DNA of 44,778 bases from Bacillota bacterium (GCA_029555205.1 JAKPTB010000011.1:1-44778), one strand, 5' to 3'. Shown: positions 15,867-25,400, counted from the stretch's first letter. A program made the numbers and translations. The notes: a model not told the origin generated them from the letters alone.

Positions 15867-16919
15867 TTGAACCCTCAAAGGCGGCTCTGGCGCTGGCGCC
15901 TGATCAACGCCATGCTCTTTGGGGTGCTGGGGCTGGCGGTGGTTGTTTGTGCAACCATCGGCCCGGCTCAGATCAGTCCCCTGGATGTAATGGTTATGCT
16001 GGTGCGGAAGCTCCCCTGGGTGGGTAGTATGGTTCCGCCGGGGGACTGGCCCGAGAGTCATGAAACGATCGTTTTCCAGATGAGGCTGGCCAGGCTGGTT
16101 CTGGCTGTTCTGGTGGGGGCAGGGCTGGCCTCATCCGGCGTGGTTCTGCAGGGTCTCCTGCAGAACCCCATGGCGGATCCCTATATCCTGGGCATTTCCT
16201 CGGGAGCTGCCCTGGGGGCCACCGCAGCCATGCTTTTTGGCCTGGGCATGCACGCCCTGGGTATTTATGCCCTGCCCCTGACAGCCTTTGCCGGCGCCGT
16301 GGCCACTGCCTTTGTGGTGTACAACCTGGCCAGGGTGGGGGGCCGGACACCGGTGTCGACACTGATCCTGGCCGGCATTGCCGTGGGTTCCTTTCTCTCG
16401 GCCGTGACCTCTTATTTCATGATCACCAGCGGGCAAAACATCCACCAGGTTATCTTCTGGTTGATGGGAGGGCTGGCCGGCCGGGGTTGGGACCACGTTT
16501 TAGTTTTGCTGCCCTACATTGTAACGGGCCTGGCCGTCATGCTCCTGAATGTCCGGAAACTGAATGTGATGCTGCTGGGGGACGAGCCGGCCCAGCACCT
16601 GGGCGTCGACGTGGAGCGGTTGAAGCAGGTGCTTTTAGGGGCCGCCACACTGACTGCTGCGGCTGCAGTAGCCGTCAGCGGAGTGATCGGTTTTGTGGGT
16701 CTGATTATTCCCCATGCCGTGCGGCTTGTGGTAGGACCGGACCACAGGGTGCTGCTTCCTGCGGCGACCCTGGCCGGGGCTATCTTCCTTACCGCAGCGG
16801 ATACCCTGGCCCGGGTGGCGGCAGCCCCGGCAGAAATACCCGTGGGTGTAATTACGGCGCTTTGCGGCGGGCCTTTTTTTATCTACTTACTAAGGAAAAA
16901 GAAGGAGCCGGGTTTCTAA
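15867..16919 (+). CDS. btuC: Corrinoid/iron-complex ABC transporter, permease (BtuC/FecCD-like)
   Basis: This 350-residue membrane protein is a FecCD-family permease, which dimerises to form the transmembrane channel of cobalamin or siderophore importers. It has about ten hydrophobic helices and the conserved stretches ASSGVVLQGLLQNPMADPYI, LGISSGAALGA and GFVGLIIPHAVRLVVGPDHR, the last being the loop that contacts the ATPase. An upstream GTG at 15840 would be in frame, but AAAGGAGG at 15851-15858 lies after it and correctly serves TTG 15867. The next gene, the ATPase, begins 51 bases after the stop, so the two are probably co-transcribed. Confidence 0.93.
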   Translation: MNPQRRLWRWRLINAMLFGVLGLAVVVCATIGPAQISPLDVMVMLVRKLPWVGSMVPPGDWPESHETIVFQMRLARLVLAVLVGAGLASSGVVLQGLLQNPMADPYILGISSGAALGATAAMLFGLGMHALGIYALPLTAFAGAVATAFVVYNLARVGGRTPVSTLILAGIAVGSFLSAVTSYFMITSGQNIHQVIFWLMGGLAGRGWDHVLVLLPYIVTGLAVMLLNVRKLNVMLLGDEPAQHLGVDVERLKQVLLGAATLTAAAAVAVSGVIGFVGLIIPHAVRLVVGPDHRVLLPAATLAGAIFLTAADTLARVAAAPAEIPVGVITALCGGPFFIYLLRKKKEPGF

Positions 16920-16970
16920 AGCAGTTGAGGCCTGGGCAAGGTGTGAAGATTGTACCGGAAGGGGGTTATT

Positions 16971-18239
16971 ATGCCGGTATATTTAGAGGTTCTTGGGGTT
17001 GAGTGCGCCTACGGAGCGGTCAAGGTTATCGACGGCATGACCTTTTCCATTGGGCAGGGATGTTTTGCGGGAATTATCGGACCCAACGGCTCAGGCAAGT
17101 CGACACTCTTAAGGTGTATCAGCCGCACCTTGAAACCTGTCAGGGGAACAGTCCTGCTCCAGGGAGAGAGCCTGTATAAAATGAACCCCCTGGAAGCGGC
17201 CAGGAAAATGGCCGTGGTTCCCCAGGAAACAGCTGTTAACTTCCCCTTTACAGTTGAAGAAATAATTATGATGGGCCGGTCTCCCCACCTGGGGCGCTTT
17301 CAGGCGGAAGGTAAAAGGGATTATGAGATAACCGGCCGGTCCATGGACCTGACCAACACCCGGCACCTGGCAGGCCGGCAGGTTACGGCCATCAGTGGCG
17401 GCGAGCGGCAGAGGGTAATTATAGCCAAAGCCCTGGCCCAGGAACCGGAGTTGATTCTCCTGGACGAGCCCACTTCCCACCTGGATATCAACCAGCAGGT
17501 GGAAATTTTGAGCCTTCTGCAACGCATGAACAGGGAGGGCGGTTTGACCGTCCTGGCCGTCTTTCATGACTTAAACCTGGCTGCCCAGTTCTGTGACCTG
17601 ATGATTTTATTGCAAAGGGGAAAGGCTTACCGGGTGGGGAAACCGGAGGAGGTGCTGACTGCCGGCAGCATTGAAGAAGTTTACGGAACACGGGTTCTGG
17701 TCAAAAAGCACCCGGTTACAGGCCGGCCCGCCGTGTTTTTGCTGACCCGGGGCGGGCAGGAGGCCCCTGGGAAGGGGCGGGTTCATGTTGTCTGTGGAGG
17801 CGGGGCCGGCGTTGCCGTGCTGGGCCTGCTGGCGGAGCGGGGCTTTACTGTTACTACGGGTGTTTTGAATGTTGGAGATATTGACTGGGAGACGGCAAAA
17901 TATTTAGGGCTGGAGATGACGGAAGAAGCCCCTTTCAGCGACATATCAGACCACAGTTACAGGGAAAACCTGGAGTTGATTCAAAGGGCCGATGCCTGCG
18001 TGCTGGTGAGTATCCCCTTCGGGCGGGGTAATCTCAAAAATCTGGAAGCAGTCTCCCGTGCCTGTGCCTGGGGCAAACCCGTGCTGCTGGTGGAGGAGCA
18101 GGCAATTGAGGAGCGTGACTTTACCGGCGGCGAGGCGGTGCAGAGGTACAATCAATTAAAGGAGCAGGGCGCCGTGGTTTTGCGGGACGGGGCTGAAGTG
18201 CCGGAAGTGCTGGCCGGGCTGCTGCAAAAGCAGTTATGA
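16971..18239 (+). CDS. btuD: BtuD/FecE-type ABC ATPase with extra C-terminal domain
   Basis: The first ~255 residues form a complete importer ATPase: Walker A GPNGSGKST (residues 37-45), Q-loop VVPQET, signature ISGGERQRV, Walker B LILLDEPTSHLD and H-loop VFHDLNLA. The protein is 422 residues, about 160 longer than BtuD or FecE. The extension (about 265-422) has an alpha/beta look, opening with GRVHVVCGGGAGVAVLGLLA, a glycine-rich loop after a beta strand, and including VGDIDWETAKYLG and RADACVLVSIPFGRGN. It resembles a Rossmann-like or nucleotide-binding domain, but I cannot name it. ATG 16971 follows GGAAGGGGG. It completes the BtuF-BtuC-BtuD set next to cbiZ. Confidence 0.92.
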   Translation: MPVYLEVLGVECAYGAVKVIDGMTFSIGQGCFAGIIGPNGSGKSTLLRCISRTLKPVRGTVLLQGESLYKMNPLEAARKMAVVPQETAVNFPFTVEEIIMMGRSPHLGRFQAEGKRDYEITGRSMDLTNTRHLAGRQVTAISGGERQRVIIAKALAQEPELILLDEPTSHLDINQQVEILSLLQRMNREGGLTVLAVFHDLNLAAQFCDLMILLQRGKAYRVGKPEEVLTAGSIEEVYGTRVLVKKHPVTGRPAVFLLTRGGQEAPGKGRVHVVCGGGAGVAVLGLLAERGFTVTTGVLNVGDIDWETAKYLGLEMTEEAPFSDISDHSYRENLELIQRADACVLVSIPFGRGNLKNLEAVSRACAWGKPVLLVEEQAIEERDFTGGEAVQRYNQLKEQGAVVLRDGAEVPEVLAGLLQKQL

Positions 18240-18557
18240 GGATGCCTGGCAGGAGATTCCTGGAGTCAGTGCAAAGAAAGGCGGGGCGGCAGGAGTAAGG
18301 GAGATCTCCCGTTCTCTTCCGGCTGCAGCTCCGGTTTCTTACACCGGAGGAGGAGATTCCTTTTTTACTTCTCTGCGTCTTTCCTGAAGGATTCAGCATT
18401 ATTTGTTTTAGCCGGGCTTATTCAAGGAAATAATGCAAGTGAAGTCCATTGCAAACTGTCAGGAAACTTTTTAATCCGGTGGACAACAGTCCCTTTTTCA
18501 CTGTTCATCTCCCTGGCTTTAATCTCAGAGGTTTGATCTTGAAGGAGGTTTTTTAAG
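18240..18557. other. 318-bp gap with a stem-loop, between btuD and nitroreductase
   Basis: No gene is seen. CTCCGGT (18329-18335) and ACCGGAG (18343-18349) form a seven-pair hairpin, and TTTTTT follows about ten bases later (18361-18366), so it may be a loose terminator for the corrinoid operon. GGAGATCTCC occurs at 18300-18309. The rest is unremarkable and ends with the AAGGAGG ribosome binding site of the next gene. Confidence 0.5.
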
Positions 18558-19121
18558 ATGGAGCTTGTTGAAGCGATCCGTACCAGGCGGAGTGTCCGCA
18601 AATACAAAGAGGAGCCAATTCCGGCTCAGACTATCCGGGAACTGCTGGAACTGGCCGTCTGGGCTCCCAGCGGCATGAACACACAGCCCTGGGCTTTTGT
18701 GGTGGTGGAAGACAGGGAATACCTGAAAGACCTCTCCGGACGGGCCAAAACCTTCCTCCTGGAGAGATTAAGAATGATGCCGCAGCTTGAAAAGTACCGG
18801 AGCATGCTGGCCGATCCCGGCCTGGATATATTTTACGGCGCGCCGGTTCTGGTCATGATTTACAGTTCCAAAGCATCAACAACATATATTAATGACTGCA
18901 GCATGGCTGCTTTAAACCTTATGCTGGCGGCCTGGGACCGTGGTATCGGCAGTTGCTGGATTGGTTTCGCCTCCGGTATCGGCAATACTTCCGAAGTAAA
19001 AAAGGAACTGGGTGTGCCGGAGGAATACGCACTTGTGGCGCCCGTCATTCTTGGTTACCCGGCAGGACCCGCGAATCCGGTGCAAAGGAAGCCGCCCCGG
19101 ATCCTCAACTGGCGAAAATAG
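18558..19121 (+). CDS. Nitroreductase-family flavoprotein
   Basis: The 187-residue protein is an FMN-dependent oxidoreductase of the nitroreductase family. It begins MELVEAIRTRRSVRKYK, where the RRSVR motif contacts FMN phosphate, continues with WAPSGMNTQPWAFVVV, and ends with a GIGSCWIG and a VILGYPAGP segment, all typical. These enzymes use NAD(P)H to reduce quinones, nitro compounds, enones or other acceptors; the physiological substrate is not evident. Length is normal. ATG 18558 follows GAAGGAGG. It stands alone between the corrinoid island and the minus-strand PRC-barrel gene. Confidence 0.92.
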   Translation: MELVEAIRTRRSVRKYKEEPIPAQTIRELLELAVWAPSGMNTQPWAFVVVEDREYLKDLSGRAKTFLLERLRMMPQLEKYRSMLADPGLDIFYGAPVLVMIYSSKASTTYINDCSMAALNLMLAAWDRGIGSCWIGFASGIGNTSEVKKELGVPEEYALVAPVILGYPAGPANPVQRKPPRILNWRK

Positions 19122-19124
19122 CCT

Positions 19125-19144
19125 GCCCGGCATTTTTGCCGGGC
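19125..19144. terminator. GC-rich stem-loop after nitroreductase
   Basis: GCCCGGC (19125-19131) and GCCGGGC (19138-19144) form a perfect seven-pair stem with an ATTTTT loop, starting three bases past the stop codon. There is no T-run after it, so termination is possible but not certain. Confidence 0.5.
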
Positions 19145-19207
19145 CGCCGCAGTCCGTGGCTTTGGGGATGACGGGAGAGGGTTTCAGGAGTCAAGCCGGT
19201 TCATGAT

Positions 19208-19263
19208 GACGGAGAACCGTCCCCAGTTACTTTTATGGTGACAGAGAACGTTTCCTGTTACTT
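19208..19263. repeat. Tandem GAC(A/G)GAGAAC...GTTACTT repeat
   Basis: GACGGAGAACCGTCCCCAGT followed by TACTT (19208-19232) is repeated imperfectly at 19240-19263. The element resembles the dispersed 'GGTGACAGAGAACCGTCCCC'-type palindromic repeats seen in many Firmicute intergenic regions; that comparison is from memory. It lies between the ends of two convergent genes. Confidence 0.5.
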
Positions 19264-19331
19264 CGTCATGTTGTTTTTGTCAGTTTATCACTCTAAGGGC
19301 CGTAGCCCGTTACTTTACCAAAAGGCGTGGG

Positions 19332-20177
19332 CTACACCAGCGGCGGGGTTTCCCGGGGATCTCCCTCCTGTTTTTCTGGAGGGGCAGGGACAGGCCCCGG
19401 GTGCCCCTCATTTTGCTGCCGGGCCTGTTCTTCCGGCTGGTCCGGCTTTATGGAATCCTTAAAAGAATCCTCTTTTAGCTCACCAATCCTGTCTTCACTG
19501 CTGGGGCCGGGACCTGTTTCCATACCCTGGCCGTCACTGCGCTTCTTCTCTCTCTTTACTTTTTCCAGGGACCGGTTAAACACGGTTCCCAATCCTCTGG
19601 TTTTTTGCAGTGTGTTTTCCCAAAACTGGCCGGTGCTCTCCCGCAGGTTCTTGACGGTTACCTGCAGTCCCCCCTCCAGCTTAAAAATGTTGTCAAGGCA
19701 CTCACTGGATACGATGATGACTTCTTTGCCCAGGGTGCGCACATAATTGATGTCGATGAAGGCGCGCCCCTTGATGATACTGTCGAGGCGGTTGCCGGAG
19801 AATTCCAGGCCGGCAATTGTACCCGTCGAAAGATCAACATAATACTCATCGACGTAACCCAGCACTGTGCCGTTGTCGGTCATGATTTTGGCGCCGATGG
19901 TGACTACCTTCTCCTTTAATAATCTGGCGATTTCCGGAACTCCGGCTGCCCTCTCTATACCGGAGGATTTTTCTATGGTGATGGCGTCGTTGCCCACACT
20001 ATTGATTCTATTGTAAGGGATAAACCTTTGTTCCTTAAACAAGCCTTTTTGCTCGATAATCAGCGCAGCCACTTTTCTTGCGGCCGGATCCACAACAAGC
20101 CCTTTGACGATGCCAATTTGCCGGCCTTCTTCCAGGCTGATCACCGGCATGGCTTCAAACCGCTTGCTCTTTTGCAT
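19332..20177 (-). CDS. PRC-barrel domain protein with disordered tail
   Basis: The 281-residue protein contains two PRC-barrel-like units, at about residues 5-75 (VISLEEGRQIGIVKGLVVDP, IPYNRINSVGNDAITI) and 90-165 (IGAKIMTDNGTVLGYVDEYY, GKEVIIVSSE). A helical segment and a charged, proline-rich tail (about 215-281) follow and look disordered. PRC barrels occur in RNA-processing and sporulation-associated proteins of Firmicutes; the partner of this one is unknown. There is no signal peptide. ATG (complement of 20175-20177) follows GGGGAGG. It is divergently transcribed from rplY, with a shared 109-base promoter region. Confidence 0.8.
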   Translation of the reverse strand: MQKSKRFEAMPVISLEEGRQIGIVKGLVVDPAARKVAALIIEQKGLFKEQRFIPYNRINSVGNDAITIEKSSGIERAAGVPEIARLLKEKVVTIGAKIMTDNGTVLGYVDEYYVDLSTGTIAGLEFSGNRLDSIIKGRAFIDINYVRTLGKEVIIVSSECLDNIFKLEGGLQVTVKNLRESTGQFWENTLQKTRGLGTVFNRSLEKVKREKKRSDGQGMETGPGPSSEDRIGELKEDSFKDSIKPDQPEEQARQQNEGHPGPVPAPPEKQEGDPRETPPLV

Positions 20178-20286
20178 TTTCTAAGCCTCCCCGCAACCAG
20201 ATGATTCTTAGCTAATTCATATTCCCGGCTCAGAATGATTATGACAAATAAAGGGAATAATAGGGCAAAAGGGGGTTGCGGGTTTA

Positions 20287-20913
20287 ATGGAACATGAATT
20301 AATAGCCCTGGCGAGACCGGAAAATACCAGGGGTAATAAGCAGCAGCTCAGAAAAAACGGAATGATTCCAGCCATTGTTTACGGAAAAAACATAGGCAAT
20401 CTTGCCATCGCGGTGGATGCTGTTCAAATCAAAAAGATCCTGAACGAGTCCGGGAGCAATGCCTTGATCAGCATGAAAGTCAAAGAGAACGGCAGGACAA
20501 AGAAATACAAGGTGCTGATCAAGGCCATGCAACGGGATCCGGTGCGACGGGACCTGATTCATCTTGATTTTCACCAGGTATCTGTTAAAGACAGGGTGCA
20601 CGCCACTGTGCCCCTCCACCTGGAAGGAACGCCCGCCGGCGTGCTCGGAGGGGGAACCCTGGCCCATCTGGCGCGCCGGGTTGAAGTGGAATGCCAGGCG
20701 GACAGGATTCCGGATGCTCTGGTGGTGGATATATCCGGCCTGGAAATTGGAGATACTCTAAATATGGCCGACCTGAAGCTGCCGGACGGGGTAAAAATTC
20801 TGGAAGATCCGGCGGTTCCGGTTGTGACGGTGATGGCTGCGGAAAGGCCGGAGGCTGAAACAGAAGTTCCTGCCCCGGAGGAGCCCGGGGTTAAGGAGGG
20901 CAAAGAGCTGTAA
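20287..20913 (+). CDS. rplY: 50S ribosomal protein L25, CTC/TL5 form
   Basis: L25 binds 5S rRNA in the large ribosomal subunit; the long CTC form carries an extra C-terminal beta domain and in Bacillus is a general stress protein. The 208-residue product has the N-terminal RNA-binding part (LRKNGMIPAIVYGKN, then RDLIHLDFHQV) and the C-terminal CTC domain (about 95-185, including VEVECQADRIPDALVVDISGL) with an acidic, proline-rich tail. ATG 20287 has AAGGGGG upstream. It occupies the ctc position before pth exactly as in Bacillus. No sigma-B-like promoter was recognised in the divergent upstream region. Confidence 0.95.
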   Translation: MEHELIALARPENTRGNKQQLRKNGMIPAIVYGKNIGNLAIAVDAVQIKKILNESGSNALISMKVKENGRTKKYKVLIKAMQRDPVRRDLIHLDFHQVSVKDRVHATVPLHLEGTPAGVLGGGTLAHLARRVEVECQADRIPDALVVDISGLEIGDTLNMADLKLPDGVKILEDPAVPVVTVMAAERPEAETEVPAPEEPGVKEGKEL

Positions 20914-21072
20914 CAGGCAGAGGGAGCTGGCCGGGTATGACCGGTTATTAGCTTAGAAAATACCCGTTAAATGCCCACGTTGACCCTGTGCCCGGAGCTT
21001 ACCTCGAAAAACGCTTTTCTCAAGGATCCGGACGTATTAAAATAGGGGAGAGTAAAAGCGGAGGTGCCTTAG

Positions 21073-21639
21073 ATGAAACTGGTTGCAGGCCTCGGCAATC
21101 CGGGCCGGGAATACGCCGGAACGAGGCATAACGTGGGCTTTATGGTGATTGACCGGCTGGCGGAGAGCATGGGTGTTGCTGTGGGCAAGAGAATGTTTAA
21201 AGCACTCACGGGTCAGGGGCAGGTAAATGGAGAGAAGGTTATCCTGATTAAGCCTCAAACCTACATGAACCTGAGCGGGGAGGCTGTAAACGCGTTGTTG
21301 AACTGGTACAAGCTTTCCCCCGCCGATCTGCTTGTCATTTATGACGATCTGGACCTTCCTGCCGGTAAACTGCGCCTTCGCCCCGGAGGCGGGGCCGGGG
21401 GGCACAGAGGGATGCTTTCCATTATCCGCAGCCTGGGCACGGAAAACTTCCCCAGGCTCCGGGTGGGCATCGGCAGGCCCGCCGGAAACGGTATCGATAG
21501 TGTGGATTATGTTTTGGGGCGCATGGGGAGCGGCGAGGCCGAAGAAATGGAGAATGCCCTGCAGCTGGCGGCGGAGGCGGCGCTCTGTGTGGTGCGGGAC
21601 GGCCTGGAGCAGGCTATGAACCGGTATAACCGAAGGTGA
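21073..21639 (+). CDS. pth: Peptidyl-tRNA hydrolase
   Basis: Pth (SpoVC in Bacillus) releases tRNA from peptidyl-tRNAs that drop off the ribosome. The 188-residue protein has VAGLGNPGREYAGTRHNVGF at the N-terminus including the catalytic His, the PQTYMNLSGEAV loop, and DDLDLPAGKLRLRPGGGAGG followed by HRG, all conserved. Length is normal. ATG 21073 follows GGAGGTG. The GTG start of the downstream membrane protein overlaps its TGA stop, so the two are probably translationally coupled. Confidence 0.97.
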   Translation: MKLVAGLGNPGREYAGTRHNVGFMVIDRLAESMGVAVGKRMFKALTGQGQVNGEKVILIKPQTYMNLSGEAVNALLNWYKLSPADLLVIYDDLDLPAGKLRLRPGGGAGGHRGMLSIIRSLGTENFPRLRVGIGRPAGNGIDSVDYVLGRMGSGEAEEMENALQLAAEAALCVVRDGLEQAMNRYNRR

Positions 21640-22076
21640 ACCCCTTAGACTTCTTTAGTGCTGCTCCGGATTCCCTGCTCAAGTCAGTCCTGCTTGGCCT
21701 TTTCGCCGCGGGCCTGGCCTGGCAGTTGAATAAATTCCTGGGCCGCCTGCCCGGCGCAGCGCCGGCGCGCCTGGCACCCCTGGTGGAAGAGGCGGCCAAG
21801 ACGGTGCCGGCGGTACTTTTTGTCGCTGATATCTTTTTCACCCATTTTGTTTTCGGTTTGGCAGAAGGAGCCTGGGAGCTTGTTTCCGGACGCCGCAACG
21901 GTTTCTATGCCGGGCTGGGGGCGGTGGTCACCCATTCTGTCTTTGGTTTTATCACGGTCTTTGTCCTCCAGGCCTGCGGTTCCCTGATCCCTGCCCTGGC
22001 GGCCGCCTGCCTGAGCCATGCCCTCTGGAACCATCTGGTATTCCTAATAATTTTTAGATTACCGAAAATAAAATAA
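21636..22076 (+). CDS. Small PrsW-like intramembrane protein
   Basis: The 146-residue protein has about four membrane helices. It carries a pattern reminiscent of the PrsW intramembrane metalloprotease family: VEEAAKTVPAV (a glutamate pair followed by Lys) near residue 50, FGLAEGAWE with a second glutamate, an isolated His before FGFITVF, and HALWNHLV with a third His near the C-terminus. It is shorter than usual PrsW proteins (over 200 residues). The GTG start at 21636 overlaps the stop of pth and no strong ribosome binding site is visible, which suggests coupling. Bacillus has no gene between spoVC and fin. Function is inferred from motifs only. Confidence 0.5.
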   Translation: MNPLDFFSAAPDSLLKSVLLGLFAAGLAWQLNKFLGRLPGAAPARLAPLVEEAAKTVPAVLFVADIFFTHFVFGLAEGAWELVSGRRNGFYAGLGAVVTHSVFGFITVFVLQACGSLIPALAAACLSHALWNHLVFLIIFRLPKIK

Positions 22077-22087
22077 AGGGTGATCCT

Positions 22088-22318
22088 TTGAAGCTGGTAT
22101 ACGTCTGTGAGTGCTGTGACAGCGTAATTAAGGAAGTGGTCCACCCGGCGGTCCCGCCGGGAAACGCGCCAAACTTGACGGGTTCGGGGCTGCGGGATAT
22201 AATGGATTTGAACGGTGGAGAGGAAGAGGTTGTTTTATCCGACCTTTGTGATGACTGCCGGGAATTGCTGTACGGCGGGCCGGAAAGCAATTATTTCGGC
22301 GGGCCGGTCCTGCATTGA
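22088..22318 (+). CDS. fin: Anti-sigma-F factor Fin family protein
   Basis: Fin (formerly YabK) in Bacillus is a forespore zinc-binding protein that inhibits sigma-F and helps the switch to sigma-G. This 76-residue protein matches the family layout: an N-terminal YVCECC pair of cysteines, a middle segment LTGSGLRDIMDLNGGEEEVV resembling 'L-x-x-x-x-R-x-D-M-I-x-Y-x-x-G-x-x-x-V', and a C-terminal CDDC motif. Its place between pth (spoVC) and mfd is exactly that of Bacillus fin. TTG 22088 follows AAGGGTGA. Sequence similarity is modest; the cysteine pattern plus synteny carry the call. Confidence 0.82.
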   Translation: MKLVYVCECCDSVIKEVVHPAVPPGNAPNLTGSGLRDIMDLNGGEEEVVLSDLCDDCRELLYGGPESNYFGGPVLH

Positions 22319-22409
22319 AGAGGCTTGATTTAACAAACAGGTAAAGGATGAGCTTTAGCCCGGCGCTGCTAAAGCTCTTTTTGTGATGGAAAAAACGGAG
22401 GGTGTTTAA

Positions 22410-25400
22410 ATGCGCGGTATACTCAAACCGCTCCAGTCTGCACCCGGGTTTCAAAGCCTGGTCCGGGGGCTGAAAAAGAATTATAGGCACCAGCTGGTGA
22501 CCGGTCTTTCCGGTTCCCTGAAGAGCTACCTGCTGGCCGGGCTGGCCGAAGAGGTGAAACCGCTGCCGCTGCTGGTTGTGACCCCCGGGGAGAAGGACGC
22601 AGGGATCATAGCGGAAGAACTGATCGAGTTCTTGCCCGGTATTGCGATCCGGCAGTTTCCAGTTCTGCAGCTTTTACCCTACCAGGTTCTGGCCCAGAGT
22701 AAAGAGCTGGTGGCTCAGCGCCTGCAGGTGCTGGAAGGACTGACCAGGGGAGAACGCATGATCGTTGTGGCCCCGGGTGAAGCCCTTCTGAGACGGCTGG
22801 TTCCCCCGGAGGTTTTTTGTGCGGAGGTTGTCAATCTGGCAGTGGGCGACAGGGTGGATCTGAACGGGCTGCTGGGCCGGCTGCCCGGCCTGGGCTACGA
22901 GCGGGTGGATTTGGTGGAGGGAAGGGGGCAGTATGCCCTCCGGGGAGGCATACTGGATGTTTTTCCCATGACCGCCCATAGACCTTCCCGCCTGGAATTT
23001 TTCGACGACGAGATCGACTCCATCCGCCGCTTCAACCCTTCCACTCAGCGGACGGAGGAGAAAGCCGCCAGCCTGGTCATCTATCCCGCCAGGGAACTGG
23101 TAGTCAGTCAGGGCGCCCGGGAGGCTGCCTGGAAACTTGTGGAAAAAGAATACAGGGAACAGGAACGCAAGCTGAACCGCTCCGGAGCCGGCGAAGCCGT
23201 CCGGCAGCTCAGGGAAAGGTTCGGGCAGGTGCTGGAGGGCGCGGAGGGTAGTTTTGCCGGTATCGAACATTTCCTTCCTTATTTTTATAAAGAGGTAGTA
23301 ACCCTTGTGGATTATCTTCCGGCCGGGGCGCCGGTTTTTGTGGATGACCCGGCCAGACTCAAGGAGGTAGCCGGTTCCGTCCAGCGGGAGCGGGCGGATA
23401 CCTACGCGGAACTGCTGGGCAAGGGCAGTGTTCTGCCATCCCAGTACCAGGCCTGGGTGGAGTGGGACCGGATCGAAGAAGCCCTGGCCGGGCGGCCTGG
23501 CATCTACGCTTCCTTACTGGGGCGTCAGCTGCAGCCGGCCAGGGCCCAGAACAGGGTCCATTTTGCCGGAAAGACATTACCAAATTTTCTGGGCAACCTG
23601 AAAATGCTGGCAGAAGAAATTCACCACTGGCGCCAGGCTGGTAATGCGGTAATTATCCTGGTCAGCGGTTACCAGCGGGCCCAGCAGCTTCTTTCTGCCC
23701 TGCGGGATGAAAATGTGGACGCTTTCTATACCGGAGCCCTGGAAGGCCACGTCCGGACAGGAAACGTGGTCATTACCACGGGCAACCTGGGGGGCGGTTT
23801 TGAGCTGCCCGGCTGCAAGCTGGTGGTAATTGCCGAGCCGGATTTGTACGGCCGGCGCAAGAAACCCCGCAAGAAGTGGCAGCGGACTGACCGGCTGGCC
23901 CCCTTCGTGGAGCTCAAGGCTGGTGATTACGTTGTCCACGTTAACCACGGTATCGGACGTTATCTCGGGGTGGTTCCCCTGACCCTTGAGGGGATCCGGA
24001 AAGAGTACCTGCTGCTGAAGTTTGCCGGGGAAGACAAACTCTACGTTCCCGTTGACCAGGTGGGCTTGATCCAGAAATACCTGAGCAGCGAGGGTGAGGC
24101 GCCGCGGCTGTCCCGTCTTGGTGGTGCGGAATGGGCCAGGGCCAAGGGAAAGGTGCGGGAGGCGGTCCGGGAAATGGCCCGGGAGCTGCTTCAGCTGTAC
24201 GCTGCCAGGGAGACTATGACCGGCATCTCCTTCAGCAAGGACACCGTCTGGCAGCGGGAGTTTGAAGATGCCTTTCCCTACGAGGAAACCCCTGACCAGC
24301 TTCGTGCCGTAGAAGAGATCAAAGCCGATATGGAACGCCCCAGGCCCATGGACCGGCTTTTGTGCGGAGACGTGGGTTACGGCAAAACAGAGGTGGCTTT
24401 AAGGGCGGCTTTTAAAGCAGTGGTGGACGGGAAGCAGGTAGCCCTGCTGGCGCCCACCACAATTCTGGCCCAGCAGCACTTTAATACCTTCCGGGAAAGG
24501 CTGGCCGGCTACCCCGTCAGTGTGGAGGTCTTAAGCCGGTTCCGGACTCCCGGGGAACAGCGGAAAGTGCTGAAGGAGCTTCTGCGGGGGACTGTGGACA
24601 TAGTTATCGGCACCCACCGCCTGCTTCAGGAGGACGTGCGTTTTAAAGACCTGGGCCTTTTAATTGTGGACGAAGAACAGCGCTTCGGGGTGGCTCATAA
24701 GGAGCGGCTGAAGCTCCTGCGCAAAAACGTGGACGTCCTGACCCTCACCGCCACTCCCATTCCCCGCACCCTGCACATGTCCCTGGTGGGTATGCGCGAC
24801 AGCAGCATCCTGGAAACGCCCCCGGAAGACCGCTATCCTGTCCAGACCTACGTCCTGGAAGAGGACCCGGTCCTGATCCAGGCGGCAATCCGCCGGGAAT
24901 TGGCCCGGGACGGGCAGGTTTTTTTCGTTTACAACCGGATTGCGGATATGGAACGGGTGGCGCTGTGGCTGCAGGAACTGGTTCCGGAGGCCAGGATTGC
25001 GGTGGCCCACGGTCAGCTCCGGGAGGATGAACTGGAGCAGGTGATGCTGGACTTCATGAACCGGGAGTACGATGTCCTGGTCTGCACCACCATTATCGAA
25101 AACGGTTTGGATATCCCCAATGTCAATACTCTCATCGTCAAGGAGGCAGGGATGATGGGCCTGGCCCAGCTCTACCAGCTCCGGGGCAGGGTCGGCCGAT
25201 CCAACCGCCTTGCTTACGCCTACTTCACCTATCGAAGGGACAGGGTGCTGGGAGAGGCCGCAGAGAAGCGCCTGGCAGCAATCCGTGAATTTACGGAACT
25301 GGGCTCGGGCTTTAAAATCGCCATGCGCGACATGGAAATCCGGGGGGCCGGTAATATCCTGGGGGCTGAACAGCACGGACACATTGCGGCAGTTGGGTTC

